64,000 nt of DNA from JACCYU01 sp050740315. GTDB lineage: Bacteria > Pseudomonadota > Gammaproteobacteria > JACCYU01. This document shows positions 29,323 to 37,874 of this stretch, one piece after another (within the stretch, counting starts at the first letter, position 1; each line of letters begins with the position of its first letter). A model generated the notes under the pieces. The model was not told the origin of the DNA. It saw only the letters and a program-made list of their open reading frames with translations, and searched no databases. The position numbers and the translations under genes were made by a program. The stretch covers positions 1 to 64,000 of the forward strand of contig JBOIDC010000010.1 in NCBI GenBank assembly GCA_050740315.1, read 5' to 3'.

Positions 29323-31413
29323 ATGATCGCGACCGAGGCCGGCGGCCACGCCGCAGATACGCTGACGCGACTGGACGGCGTGGGCCCCGCCATGCTGCAA
29401 AAGTTCGATCGGCTGGACATCCGCACGATCCCGGACCTGCTGTTTCATCTGCCCGCGCGCTATCAGGATCGCACGCGCGTGACGCCTATCGGGAACTTAA
29501 GGCCCGGCGACGAGGCGGTCATTGAGGGCACGGTTGAACACGCCGAGATCGTGATCCGCCGCCGGCGCATGCTCATCGCGCAACTCGAGGACGGCACCGG
29601 CAGCCTCAACTTAAGATTCTTCCACTTCGGCCGTGGGCAGCAGCAGGCACTGTCGCGCGGCGTGCGGCTGCGCTGCTTCGGCGAGGTCCGCGCCGGGAGC
29701 CTTTCGCTGGAGATGGTGCATCCGGAGTATCGGAGGGTCGCGCGCAACGAGGGCGTCGAAGCGCATCTGACGCCCGTTTATCCCGTGACCGAGGGTCTGC
29801 GTCAGTCCAGCCTGCGCAAACTGGTGGGCCGGGCGTTGGCGCGGCTGGACGAGGGCGCGCTGGGTCTGGACGAGCTTGTGGCGCGCTGTCCGCGCCGGTG
29901 CGGCGGTCTGACGCTCAGGCACGCGTTGTCGTACATACACCGCCCGCCGCCCGATGCCGATCAGGCGTTGCTTGCGGCGGGGCGCCATCCGGCGCAACGC
30001 CGCCTGGCTTACGAGGAGTTGCTGGCGCATCAGCTGAGCCTGCTGCGTTTGCGCATGCGCGTGCGCGACAAACCCGCGCCCGTTATTTGCGCGGAAGGCG
30101 CGTTGCGGGTCGCGTTCGAAACCGGACTCACGTTCGTGCTGACCGGCGCGCAACGGCGCGTCATCGGCGAGATCATGACCGATCTGGCGCGCCCGCGTCC
30201 GATGTTGCGCCTCCTGCAGGGCGACGTTGGCGCGGGCAAGACGGTGGTCGCGGCCGCCGCGTGTCTTGCGGCGGTAGAGGCGGGTTATCAGGCGGCCATC
30301 ATGGCGCCCACGGAAGTCTTGGCCGAGCAGCATTTTCGGACGTTCTCCGCCTGGCTGGCGCCGCTGGGACTACAGGTCGTGTGGCTGTCCGGCAAGCTGA
30401 GGGCGCCCGCCCGCCGGCTTGCGCTGGCGGCGATCGAGAATGGCGAGGCCGGCGTGATTGTCGGTACGCATGCGCTATTCCAGGAAGGCGTGATCTTTAA
30501 GGATCTCGCCCTGGTAGTCATCGACGAACAGCACCGCTTCGGCGTATACCAGCGTCTGGCGCTGCGCGACAAGGGCCGGCAGGAGGCCCGCCTGCCGCAT
30601 CAGCTCATCATGACCGCCACGCCCATCCCCCGCACCCTGGCGATGACCGCTTACGCCGACCTGGATTATTCGGTGATCGACCAATTGCCGCCGGGCCGCA
30701 AACCGGTCAAGACCGTGGCGCTGGCGGACACGCGCCGCGGCGACATTATCGAGCGCATCAGCCGTGCCTGCGGGCAGGGCCGTCAGGCGTACTGGGTGTG
30801 TACGTTGATCGAGGAATCCGAAACCCTGCAATGCCGCGCCGCCGAGGACACGCATGCGCAGCTGGCCCAAGCCCTGCCGCAGCTGCGCGTGGGGCTGCTG
30901 CACGGGCGCATGAAGGCGGATGACAAACAGCGCGTGATGGCCGAACTCAAGGCGCGGCGGATCGACCTGCTGGTCGCGACCACCGTCATCGAGGTGGGCG
31001 TGGACGTGCCGGACGCGTCGCTGATGATTATCGAAAACGCGGAACGGCTTGGGCTCGCGCAACTGCATCAACTGCGTGGCCGCGTGGGTCGCGGCGCTAC
31101 GCAGAGCAGCTGCGTGCTGCTTTATCATCCGCCGCTGGGGGCGCTGGCGCGCGAGCGGCTGGATGCGTTGCGGCGGACCAGCGATGGCTTCGAGATCGCG
31201 CGCATCGATCTTGAATTACGCGGCCCCGGCGAAGTGCTGGGCACGCGCCAGACCGGCATGCCGCAACTGCGCATCGCCGACATCTCCCGCGATCAGGACA
31301 TGCTGCCGGAGGTGCGCGCGGCGGCACAGCGCATGATCGCCGCGCGCTCGCCGCACGTCGAGCCATTGCTGCGACGCTGGCTTGGCGAGTCGCTGCGCTT
31401 TGGCCGGGTGTGA
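29323..31413 (+). CDS. recG: ATP-dependent DNA helicase RecG
   Basis: A 696-residue branch-migration helicase for fork reversal and recombination. The N-terminal wedge/OB region is followed by the SF2 motor: LLQGDVGAGKTVVAAAA (Walker A), APTEVLAEQHF, VVIDEQHRFGVYQR (DEQH box), MTATPIPRTLAMT, then helicase motif VI in QLRGRVGRG. The C-terminal FEIARIDLELRGPGEVLGT is RecG-typical. Length is standard (693 in E. coli). Confidence 0.95.
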   Translation: MIATEAGGHAADTLTRLDGVGPAMLQKFDRLDIRTIPDLLFHLPARYQDRTRVTPIGNLRPGDEAVIEGTVEHAEIVIRRRRMLIAQLEDGTGSLNLRFFHFGRGQQQALSRGVRLRCFGEVRAGSLSLEMVHPEYRRVARNEGVEAHLTPVYPVTEGLRQSSLRKLVGRALARLDEGALGLDELVARCPRRCGGLTLRHALSYIHRPPPDADQALLAAGRHPAQRRLAYEELLAHQLSLLRLRMRVRDKPAPVICAEGALRVAFETGLTFVLTGAQRRVIGEIMTDLARPRPMLRLLQGDVGAGKTVVAAAACLAAVEAGYQAAIMAPTEVLAEQHFRTFSAWLAPLGLQVVWLSGKLRAPARRLALAAIENGEAGVIVGTHALFQEGVIFKDLALVVIDEQHRFGVYQRLALRDKGRQEARLPHQLIMTATPIPRTLAMTAYADLDYSVIDQLPPGRKPVKTVALADTRRGDIIERISRACGQGRQAYWVCTLIEESETLQCRAAEDTHAQLAQALPQLRVGLLHGRMKADDKQRVMAELKARRIDLLVATTVIEVGVDVPDASLMIIENAERLGLAQLHQLRGRVGRGATQSSCVLLYHPPLGALARERLDALRRTSDGFEIARIDLELRGPGEVLGTRQTGMPQLRIADISRDQDMLPEVRAAAQRMIAARSPHVEPLLRRWLGESLRFGRV

Positions 31414-31493
31414 GGGGGGACGAGCACCACTGGCGACGCCGCGCGCGCCGGACACGCGGTTTCGCGCTTCAGTAACGCGCTGCACGAGGTTCC

Positions 31494-32192
31494 ATGCCGC
31501 ACCTTCATCAACACTCCTGGGACGTGACGCCGGCGCAGGCGCGCGAAATCCAGGAAACGCTGCGCGCCCACGTCATCCGGGAAGACCGTTTCGGCGCCGT
31601 GAACCGTGTGGCTGGTGTAGACGCCGGTTTCGAGGACGGCGGCACGATCACGCGTGCCGCGGTGGTGGTACTGTCGTTTCCGGAGCTGGAGCTGGTCGAA
31701 CAGGCCGTGGCCAGGCGACCGACGAGCTTTCCATACGTGCCAGGCCTGCTTTCGTTTCGTGAAATTCCGGCGGTACTGGAGGCGCTGGCGCAACTGAAGA
31801 CCGAGCCGGACCTGTTGCTATGCGATGGTCAGGGCATCGCGCACCCGCGCCGGTGCGGGTTTACCAGTCACATCGGTTTGATCACCGGCCGACCGACCAT
31901 TGGTGTGGCCAAGTCGCTGCTGATCGGCACGCATGGCCCGGTGCCGGAGGCGCGCGGCGATTGGACGCCGATTCTGCATCAAGACGAAATCATCGGCGCG
32001 GCGTTGCGCACGCGGATCAAGGTCAGACCGGTGTACGTTTCCATCGGCCACAAGGTCAGCCTGAATTCCGCGATAGCCTACGTCATGCGCTGCACGACGC
32101 GTTTTCGACTGCCCGAGACGACGCGCAAGGCCGACCGGCTGGCATCACCGCGAGGCCACACGGGCGACGCGGCGCCCGTCTGCCAGCCTTAG
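31494..32192 (+). CDS. nfi: Endonuclease V
   Basis: Endonuclease V nicks DNA near deoxyinosine. Family motifs: VAGVDAGF (catalytic Asp), FPYVPGLLSFREIPAV (strand-separating PYIP wedge, here PYVP), LLLCDGQGIAHPRRCG, IGVAKSLL and PVYVSIGHKVSL. The 232-residue length is usual. It is convergent with the DoxX gene, and the stop codons overlap. Confidence 0.94.
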   Translation: MPHLHQHSWDVTPAQAREIQETLRAHVIREDRFGAVNRVAGVDAGFEDGGTITRAAVVVLSFPELELVEQAVARRPTSFPYVPGLLSFREIPAVLEALAQLKTEPDLLLCDGQGIAHPRRCGFTSHIGLITGRPTIGVAKSLLIGTHGPVPEARGDWTPILHQDEIIGAALRTRIKVRPVYVSIGHKVSLNSAIAYVMRCTTRFRLPETTRKADRLASPRGHTGDAAPVCQP

Positions 32193-32593
32193 ATCGCGCT
32201 GCGCCGCTGACTATCGACGCTCCAGGCGCCGCCGCCCGCGAGGGCAAAGTAAAGAAACACAAAGCAATAAAGCGCCGCCAGTTCACCCTCGTTGAGGATG
32301 GGCCAGAATCCTTGCGGCGCATGCGCCATGAAGTAGGCGAACGCCATCTCACCCGACAGAATGAAGGCCACCGGCCGCGTGAACAGGCCGATTAGGATCA
32401 GAAAGCCGCCCACGAGTTCGAGTATTCCCGCCAGTCCAATCAGCGAGACCAGTTCGACCGGAAAACCTGGCGGGGCCGGAAACTCGAACAGCTTTTGCAG
32501 CCCGTGCTGCATGAACAAAAAGGCGGTGACGATGCGCAGGATGCTCAAGACGCGCGGCGCCCAGGCGACGCTGATCGAGTCTAGACTTGCCAT
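32189..32593 (-). CDS. DoxX family membrane protein
   Basis: A 134-residue protein with four hydrophobic helices. It shows the DoxX features RIVTAFLFMQHGLQKLF, GLAGILELVGGFLILIGL and GEMAFAYFMAH. DoxX-like proteins are poorly defined inner-membrane proteins; some act in thiosulfate:quinone oxidation or redox homeostasis. No partner gene here narrows the role. Its end overlaps the nfi stop. Confidence 0.82.
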   Translation of the reverse strand: MASLDSISVAWAPRVLSILRIVTAFLFMQHGLQKLFEFPAPPGFPVELVSLIGLAGILELVGGFLILIGLFTRPVAFILSGEMAFAYFMAHAPQGFWPILNEGELAALYCFVFLYFALAGGGAWSVDSQRRSAI

Positions 32594-32791
32594 GTATTTC
32601 CTCCTCTTTTCTGGAAAGGCGAACTCACTTCGCCGCGGAACATGCCCGCGGCGTGCTCCATTCTCAAGCGCATAGTGCTCGAGAAAGATGCGGCGCGTCC
32701 CTGCGGCATAGGCTGTTGAATGCGGCCAGTAAGAATGCCCTAGTTATTGCGGCATCGATCGCTTTATCGGCCCGCTCGGGAGCGGGGCGCT

Positions 32792-33181
32792 TTATGCGGG
32801 CGGCGTTTCATCCTCGATATCTTCATTGAAGCGCAGCCGGTTGCCGAACGGATCGGTCACTTCCATGACCTTCGCGTTCCACGGCGCCATCTCGATGCCC
32901 GGTCGCATGTAGGGATAGTCCCCGGACATGATCTCCCGATGCAGGGAATCGAGTTCGGTGGTGAGCACCAGCACCGTCGAGCCTGGACAGCAGTCGCCAT
33001 GATGCTCGGTCAAGTGCAGCACCAGGCTTTTCTTGGAGACCTGCATGTACACCGGCGCGGTCGCGTCAAAGCGATACTCCCAGTCCACCTGAAAACCCAG
33101 AAACCCGGCATAGAAGTCTTTCGCCTTGTCGACGTCGAAGATGCGAAGAATGGGCACGGCCTGGAATACGGGTTCTATCAT
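32792..33181 (-). CDS. VOC-fold glyoxalase/bleomycin-resistance-like protein
   Basis: A 129-residue vicinal-oxygen-chelate protein. Paired beta-alpha-beta modules are seen (VPILRIFDVDKAKDFYAGFL; VMEVTDPFGNRLRF), with AGFLGFQVDWE the usual 'F-Y...L-G-F' pattern. The role could be antibiotic sequestration or a small metalloenzyme; the substrate is unreadable. The ATG at 33181 (MIEPVFQ) is chosen because the VOC fold begins there. Confidence 0.8.
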   Translation of the reverse strand: MIEPVFQAVPILRIFDVDKAKDFYAGFLGFQVDWEYRFDATAPVYMQVSKKSLVLHLTEHHGDCCPGSTVLVLTTELDSLHREIMSGDYPYMRPGIEMAPWNAKVMEVTDPFGNRLRFNEDIEDETPPA

Positions 33182-33310
33182 TTTTGTTTTACGCTTTTGT
33201 GAGAGATCGCCTGCGCGCGCCGCGGGATTTGCGTGCATGATGCCAAACGCGCATGGCAAACGAAAGCCCCAGATGCGCGGCGCCCCGCGCGCGTTGTCGT
33301 GGCGGCGTCG

Positions 33311-34111
33311 TTACTCGCCGACGTGCAGCAACTGGCCGTCGCGGCGGGCGCGGTGGAACAGGGTGAGAAACAGCCAGATGCTGACGCCCAGATAAACAGC
33401 GTTCAGGACGACCGCGTAAAACAGCAGATCGAGCGCAAAGCGCTGCTCGAGCAGCACCGCGCGCATGCCTTCGAACACGTAGGCGGACGGCAGGGCGTAA
33501 GAGACGGGCAGCAGCCAGTCCGGCAAGGTGTCGATGGGGTAATAGATGCCGCTCACGGGTGCGAGCGCGAAGATCGCCACCCACGCCAGGCTCTCGGCGC
33601 CCAGGCCGTAGCGCAATACCAGCGCGGAGATCACGATGCCGATCGCCCAGCCCAGCACCAGCAGGTTGGCGAAAAACGCGATCAGCGGCAATCCCAGGCT
33701 GAACAGCGAGAAGTGATACAGCGGGATAGCGAGCAGCACGGCCGCGCCCACGCCGATCGCAGTGCGGATCAGGCTGATGCCGACCAGCGATAACACGAGC
33801 TCGGTGGGACGCAACGGGCTTACGAACAAATGACCCAGATTACGCGAATAAAGCTCTTCGAAGAACGGTAATGTCACGCCCAGCTGGGCGCGGAACAGCA
33901 CGTCCCACAGCAGCACGGCGGACAGCAGTACGCCGCCGGCCTGCGCCACCCAGTCGCTGTGGCCCATGAAGAACTGCGTGATGAAGCCCCACAGAATCAT
34001 CTGCACCGTGGGCCAGTAGGCCAGCTCCAGGATGCGGGGCCAGGAACTGCGCAGCAGGTACACGTAGCGCAGCACCATTGTGCCCACGCGGGTAACGGTC
34101 CCGCTGCTCAT
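33311..34111 (-). CDS. ABC-2 type export permease
   Basis: A 266-residue integral membrane protein with six hydrophobic helices (for example AGGVLLSAVLLWDVLF, TAIGVGAAVLLAIPLYHFSL, LVLGWAIGIVISALVL and APVSGIYYPIDTLPDWLLP). The ATG at 34111 overlaps the stop of the upstream ATPase gene as ATGA, so the two are translationally coupled and form one transporter. ABC-2 permeases export drugs, polysaccharides or lipids; the cargo is not evident. Confidence 0.85.
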   Translation of the reverse strand: MSSGTVTRVGTMVLRYVYLLRSSWPRILELAYWPTVQMILWGFITQFFMGHSDWVAQAGGVLLSAVLLWDVLFRAQLGVTLPFFEELYSRNLGHLFVSPLRPTELVLSLVGISLIRTAIGVGAAVLLAIPLYHFSLFSLGLPLIAFFANLLVLGWAIGIVISALVLRYGLGAESLAWVAIFALAPVSGIYYPIDTLPDWLLPVSYALPSAYVFEGMRAVLLEQRFALDLLFYAVVLNAVYLGVSIWLFLTLFHRARRDGQLLHVGE

Positions 34112-34863
34112 GTCACGGCCTCGTGCCGGGCCACGGCCAGAAACACCTCTTCCATGGTGTGGCGTCCATAGTGCGCGACCAGTTCCCGCGGTGTGCCGCG
34201 ATTGACGATGCGCCCGGCGCGCATCATCAGCACCTGATCGCACAGTCGCTCCACCTCCAGCATGTTGTGCGAGGCGAGCAGCAGGGTCGCGCCGGTGGCG
34301 CGCTGATAAGACTCGAGATAGGCGCGGATGCGATCGGCGGTGTCGGGGTCCAGCGAGGCGGTGGGTTCGTCCATCAGCAGTACCTCGGGCCGGTTCAGCA
34401 ACGCCTTGGCCAGCGCCACCCGGGTCTTCTGGCCGGACGACATGTTGCGGTAGGCGCGATCGATGAGCGCCTCCAGATCCAGCTCCGCCGCCAGTTCTTC
34501 AATACGGTGTTTGAGCTTCGGCACGCCGTAAAGCCGCCCGTAGACGGCTAGATTCTGCCGCACGGTCAACCGCTGGGGCAGATCGACGTACGGCGACGCA
34601 TAGTTGATGCGCGGCAGCGCGCGATAACGGTCGCGCAGCATATCCACACCGAGCACGAAGATTCGGCCCGAGGAGGGAATCAGCAGGCCCAGCAGCATGG
34701 CCAGAGTCGTGGTCTTGCCCGCGCCGTTGGCGCCCAGCAGCGCATACGTGCGGCCGTGCTCGACCTCGAAGCTGATGTCGTCCACGACGCTCACGCCGTC
34801 GAAACGCTTGCTCAAGTTCGAGACCTGAATCGCGTGACGGCCGGTGCGCGTGCGCATGTCCAT
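34108..34863 (-). CDS. ABC transporter ATP-binding protein
   Basis: A 251-residue ATPase with all ABC motifs: ALLGANGAGKTTTLAML (Walker A), a Q-loop region, NMSSGQKTRVALAKALLNRP (signature), EVLLMDEPTASLDP (Walker B with catalytic Glu) and LLLASHN (switch His). It is coupled by overlap to the ABC-2 permease and follows a Rieske protein by 17 bases on the same strand. The ATG at 34863 (MDMRTRTG) is used; the frame is open further upstream, inside the Rieske gene. Confidence 0.88.
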   Translation of the reverse strand: MDMRTRTGRHAIQVSNLSKRFDGVSVVDDISFEVEHGRTYALLGANGAGKTTTLAMLLGLLIPSSGRIFVLGVDMLRDRYRALPRINYASPYVDLPQRLTVRQNLAVYGRLYGVPKLKHRIEELAAELDLEALIDRAYRNMSSGQKTRVALAKALLNRPEVLLMDEPTASLDPDTADRIRAYLESYQRATGATLLLASHNMLEVERLCDQVLMMRAGRIVNRGTPRELVAHYGRHTMEEVFLAVARHEAVT

Positions 34864-34880
34864 TGTCAAAATGTTCTTGC

Positions 34881-35216
34881 TCACTCGTTTAAAAAAACCT
34901 CGCCCCGTTGGACCGTGATCGCGACCGCGGTCAGATGCGCGCCCGCGCACGGCCCGGCGATGCAGCGGCCGTCGTTGATGCGAAACAAGGCCGCGTGTGT
35001 GGCGCACACGATGAGTTCGCCGTCCTCGTCCAGGAACCGGTCCGGCATCCAGTCCAGCGGCCCGCCGGTGTGCGGGCAGTGATTTTCGTACGCAAAGATC
35101 TCCGCGCCCTTGCGCACCACGAACAATTCGCGCGCGGCGCCCTCGCGCGTCAATTGACACGACTTCGCGCCGGTAGCGGACAGGTCGGCGATGTTGCACA
35201 AGCGTATCAGGTTCAT
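34881..35216 (-). CDS. Rieske-type [2Fe-2S] protein (NirD/ferredoxin-like)
   Basis: A 111-residue protein. The cluster ligands are visible as C-P-H (ENHCPHTGGPLDW) and C-x-x-H (IVCATHAALF), the C-x-H...C-x2-H pattern of Rieske domains, with an Asp/Glu-rich loop between. Small soluble Rieske proteins act as electron carriers for oxygenases or reductases. It lies first in an operon with the ABC-2 exporter, an unusual pairing that does not reveal its redox partner. Confidence 0.85.
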   Translation of the reverse strand: MNLIRLCNIADLSATGAKSCQLTREGAARELFVVRKGAEIFAYENHCPHTGGPLDWMPDRFLDEDGELIVCATHAALFRINDGRCIAGPCAGAHLTAVAITVQRGEVFLNE

Positions 35217-35414
35217 CGATCGGTTGTGTTAGTTTGAAAATCGCGCGCCGTTGCGCTGCTGACAGCGCGAAACGCGGCCGCGTTCAATCATCGGGCAACG
35301 GTAACGTTCCGTGTCATCACAGTTTAATCGTGTTGAAACGGGGAACAGCTAGGTTGGCGGGCAAACTTCGAACGCTGCTTTCACAACAACAACCGCCCAT
35401 CGGCCCGAGGCCCC

Positions 35415-37004
35415 ATGAACAAGCTCGCAATGCTCTGCATTTTCGGCGCGATCAGCGTGAATGCGCAAGCCCAGGATCAGTCCGCGCAAGGTTTTGTGTT
35501 CGACGATAAAAACCGCAACGGCCGCCTGGACGCCGGCGAACCGGGCGTGCCGGGGGTGGCCGTCTCCAATGGCATTGATGTGGTGCAGACCCGTGCAGAC
35601 GGCAGCTATTCCATAGCCCTGGACGCGCAGAGCATCCTGTTCATCAGCCAGCCGGCGCGTTACGCCGTCCCGGTGGATGCGCAGAATCTGCCACGTTTTT
35701 ATTACATTCATTATCCGGACGGCACGCCTGATGCGAGTAACTATCAGTTTCCCGTCATCGAGCCGACCGGGCCGTTGCCCACCGCGATCAACTTCCCGCT
35801 GCGCAAGTCCGAACGCGCAGACAAGTTTGACGCGCTGGCGTTCGCCGATCCGCAGACCAGCGACGCCGAGGAGCTCGACTTCCTGCGCGAAGACGTGGTG
35901 GCGGAGCTGGTGGGCAGCGAGGCAAAGTTCGGCTTGGTCGCGGGCGATGTGGTCAACGATGACTTGTCGCTGTACCTGCGGCACAACGAGATCATGTCGC
36001 GGATCGGCGTGCCGATCTGGAATTTGCCGGGCAACCACGACATGAACTACGACTCACCGGACGACCGCTACGCCACCGAGACCTTCAAGCGCACCTTCGG
36101 CCCGACCTATTATTCATTCGACTACGGCCAGGTGCACGTGGTCGCGCTGGACAACGTGGAGTATCAGGGCAGCGAAGTGGGCGAATACCGAGGCTTCATT
36201 TCGCCAGAGCAGATCGCGTGGCTTAAGAACGATCTTAGATTCGTGCCGAGGGACAAGCTGATCCTCATCGCCACGCACATCCCGCTGCTGACCTTTGCCA
36301 CCGACAATCCCGCCACCAACACCGGCAACCTCGATCAGTTGCTGGCGGTGCTCAAGGGCCGCAGGCATGTCTACACGATCGCCGGACACGACACCAGCAA
36401 CAGCTGGCAGGTGTATATCGATCACGAGCACGGCTGGCACGGGCCCAAACCGCTTCACCATCAGGTGCTGGCCGAAGTCCGCGGCGGTTCCTGGGCAGGC
36501 CCGCGCGACGAACGCGGCGTGCGCGAGGCGTCCATGCAGGACGGCAACCCTAACGGCTATTACATTATTTCGTTCGACGGCAACGAGTACCACACGCGCT
36601 TCAAGGCCGCCAGCCAGGGGGCGGAGGAACAGATGCGCATCGTGCTGGACCCGCCGCTGATCGCGATGCAGGAGCCAGGTCTGAACCGTGGCCAGCTGGC
36701 GGGCCCGACCAAGGTCGTCGTGAACGTGTTCGACGGCGGCGAACGCAATGAGGTGCAGATGTCGCTCGATGATGGCCGGTTCAGGCGCATGCGGCAGGTC
36801 TTGCGCAACGACCCCTACATGGACCAGCTGTTCATCAAATATCAGGGCACCGAAGACGCCTATGCCGCGCCCGAACCGTCTTCTTACATCTGGGAGCTGG
36901 ATCTGCCCGGCTATCTCACACCCGGTATGCACACGGTGACGGTGCGCTCCACTGACATGTTCGGGCGAACTTCGACCGAGTCGCTGGTCTTCGAGATCCT
37001 GTAG
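35415..37004 (+). CDS. Secreted calcineurin-like metallophosphoesterase
   Basis: A 529-residue protein with a signal peptide (MLCIFGAISVNAQA). About residues 20-120 form an SdrD/B-like beta domain (GFVFDDKNRNGRLDAGEPG). The phosphoesterase core follows, with ALAFADPQTSD, VAGDVVND, NLPGNHDMNYDS, ATHIPLLTF and IAGHDTSN as metal-site segments. A C-terminal domain of about 130 residues closes with a beta-sandwich-like pattern. This N-core-C layout fits the MetallophosN/Metallophos/MetallophosC family of periplasmic phosphodiesterases. The substrate is unknown. Confidence 0.82.
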   Translation: MNKLAMLCIFGAISVNAQAQDQSAQGFVFDDKNRNGRLDAGEPGVPGVAVSNGIDVVQTRADGSYSIALDAQSILFISQPARYAVPVDAQNLPRFYYIHYPDGTPDASNYQFPVIEPTGPLPTAINFPLRKSERADKFDALAFADPQTSDAEELDFLREDVVAELVGSEAKFGLVAGDVVNDDLSLYLRHNEIMSRIGVPIWNLPGNHDMNYDSPDDRYATETFKRTFGPTYYSFDYGQVHVVALDNVEYQGSEVGEYRGFISPEQIAWLKNDLRFVPRDKLILIATHIPLLTFATDNPATNTGNLDQLLAVLKGRRHVYTIAGHDTSNSWQVYIDHEHGWHGPKPLHHQVLAEVRGGSWAGPRDERGVREASMQDGNPNGYYIISFDGNEYHTRFKAASQGAEEQMRIVLDPPLIAMQEPGLNRGQLAGPTKVVVNVFDGGERNEVQMSLDDGRFRRMRQVLRNDPYMDQLFIKYQGTEDAYAAPEPSSYIWELDLPGYLTPGMHTVTVRSTDMFGRTSTESLVFEIL

Positions 37005-37044
37005 TCGCCGGCTGCGCGATTGCGGACACCGGGCGCTGGCGGAA

Positions 37045-37245
37045 TTACGGCAGCCCCCACCATATCAGCCACAGACCCGCGGACACGCCCAGCAGAAACA
37101 AACCCCACAAGGTGCCGACGTTCGTCTCGTCGCCGAAGCGGTCTGAGATCTTCAAGGCGCGGGCGAACAGCGCAAAGGCGGATACGCCGCCCAGCAGCAG
37201 CAAGGCGCCGCCGACAGCCACGAGGATGATCTCGAACGCGGTCAT
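37045..37245 (-). CDS. Small two-helix membrane protein
   Basis: A 66-residue protein with two hydrophobic helices (IILVAVGGALLLLGGVSAFA; LWGLFLLGVSAGLWLIWW) joined by a charged loop (KISDRFGDETN). It lies 33 bases downstream of the PH-domain gene on the same strand. I do not recognise it. The membrane pattern and codon use make it plausible. Confidence 0.5.
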   Translation of the reverse strand: MTAFEIILVAVGGALLLLGGVSAFALFARALKISDRFGDETNVGTLWGLFLLGVSAGLWLIWWGLP

Positions 37246-37278
37246 CGTCGACTCGGTCGCCGCTGGCGCAAAAGGCAG

Positions 37279-37704
37279 TCATTCGAAGTCGACTTCCCGC
37301 ACGCCCTTGCGCACGCGGCATTCCTCCACGTGCGCGCGGATGCGCTCGCGCAGTTCCTCGCCGTTCGCGATCGCGCGGATGGTCACCTGCGGGTGTGACT
37401 TGTCCGAAGTCTGCATGATCACGTTGCCAAGCGAGAAGATTCGCAGGAAAAACGGCTGCTCGAAGCGGTAATCCCGCACCCGGTAAAGTTCGATCTCGTC
37501 CATCTGCTTGTTCAGCACGCCATAGCGCGTTCTCAGCCGTTCGGTGGTGAGTTCATACTTGGTGTTCTTCACCACCAGCCATTTCCACAGGATCATAAAG
37601 ATCGGGATCACCAGCCAGAAGAACAGCCCCAGCAGGATAAACGCCGGAAGATTGATGACCTGCGACGGCGTTCCGTTCCAGACCGGCTTTTCGATCGATG
37701 ACAT
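37279..37704 (-). CDS. Membrane-anchored bacterial PH (bPH2/YdbT-like) domain protein
   Basis: A 141-residue protein. A hydrophobic hairpin (LPAFILLGLFFWLVIPIFMI) is followed by a PH-like domain (KYELTTERLRTRYGVLNKQM, DEIELYRVRDYRFEQPF, GNVIMQTSDKSHPQV). This is the bPH2 pattern found in YdbS/YdbT-type inner-membrane proteins, whose roles remain vague. The start is at 37704 (MSSIEKPVW), following GGGG. Confidence 0.75.
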   Translation of the reverse strand: MSSIEKPVWNGTPSQVINLPAFILLGLFFWLVIPIFMILWKWLVVKNTKYELTTERLRTRYGVLNKQMDEIELYRVRDYRFEQPFFLRIFSLGNVIMQTSDKSHPQVTIRAIANGEELRERIRAHVEECRVRKGVREVDFE

Positions 37705-37874
37705 GACTGCCCCGCGGAGGTTGCGCAAAGCCCGTAAACTTACTTAAATGCAGTGGCAGGCACAAGAACCAGCGTGGCGGCGCTCTCTCACGCGATAACC
37801 CGACGATGACTGATACCCATGCGCGCAGCGATTTTGATTCACCCGCTTCAACGTCCTGATCGCGCGAGGCTGAC

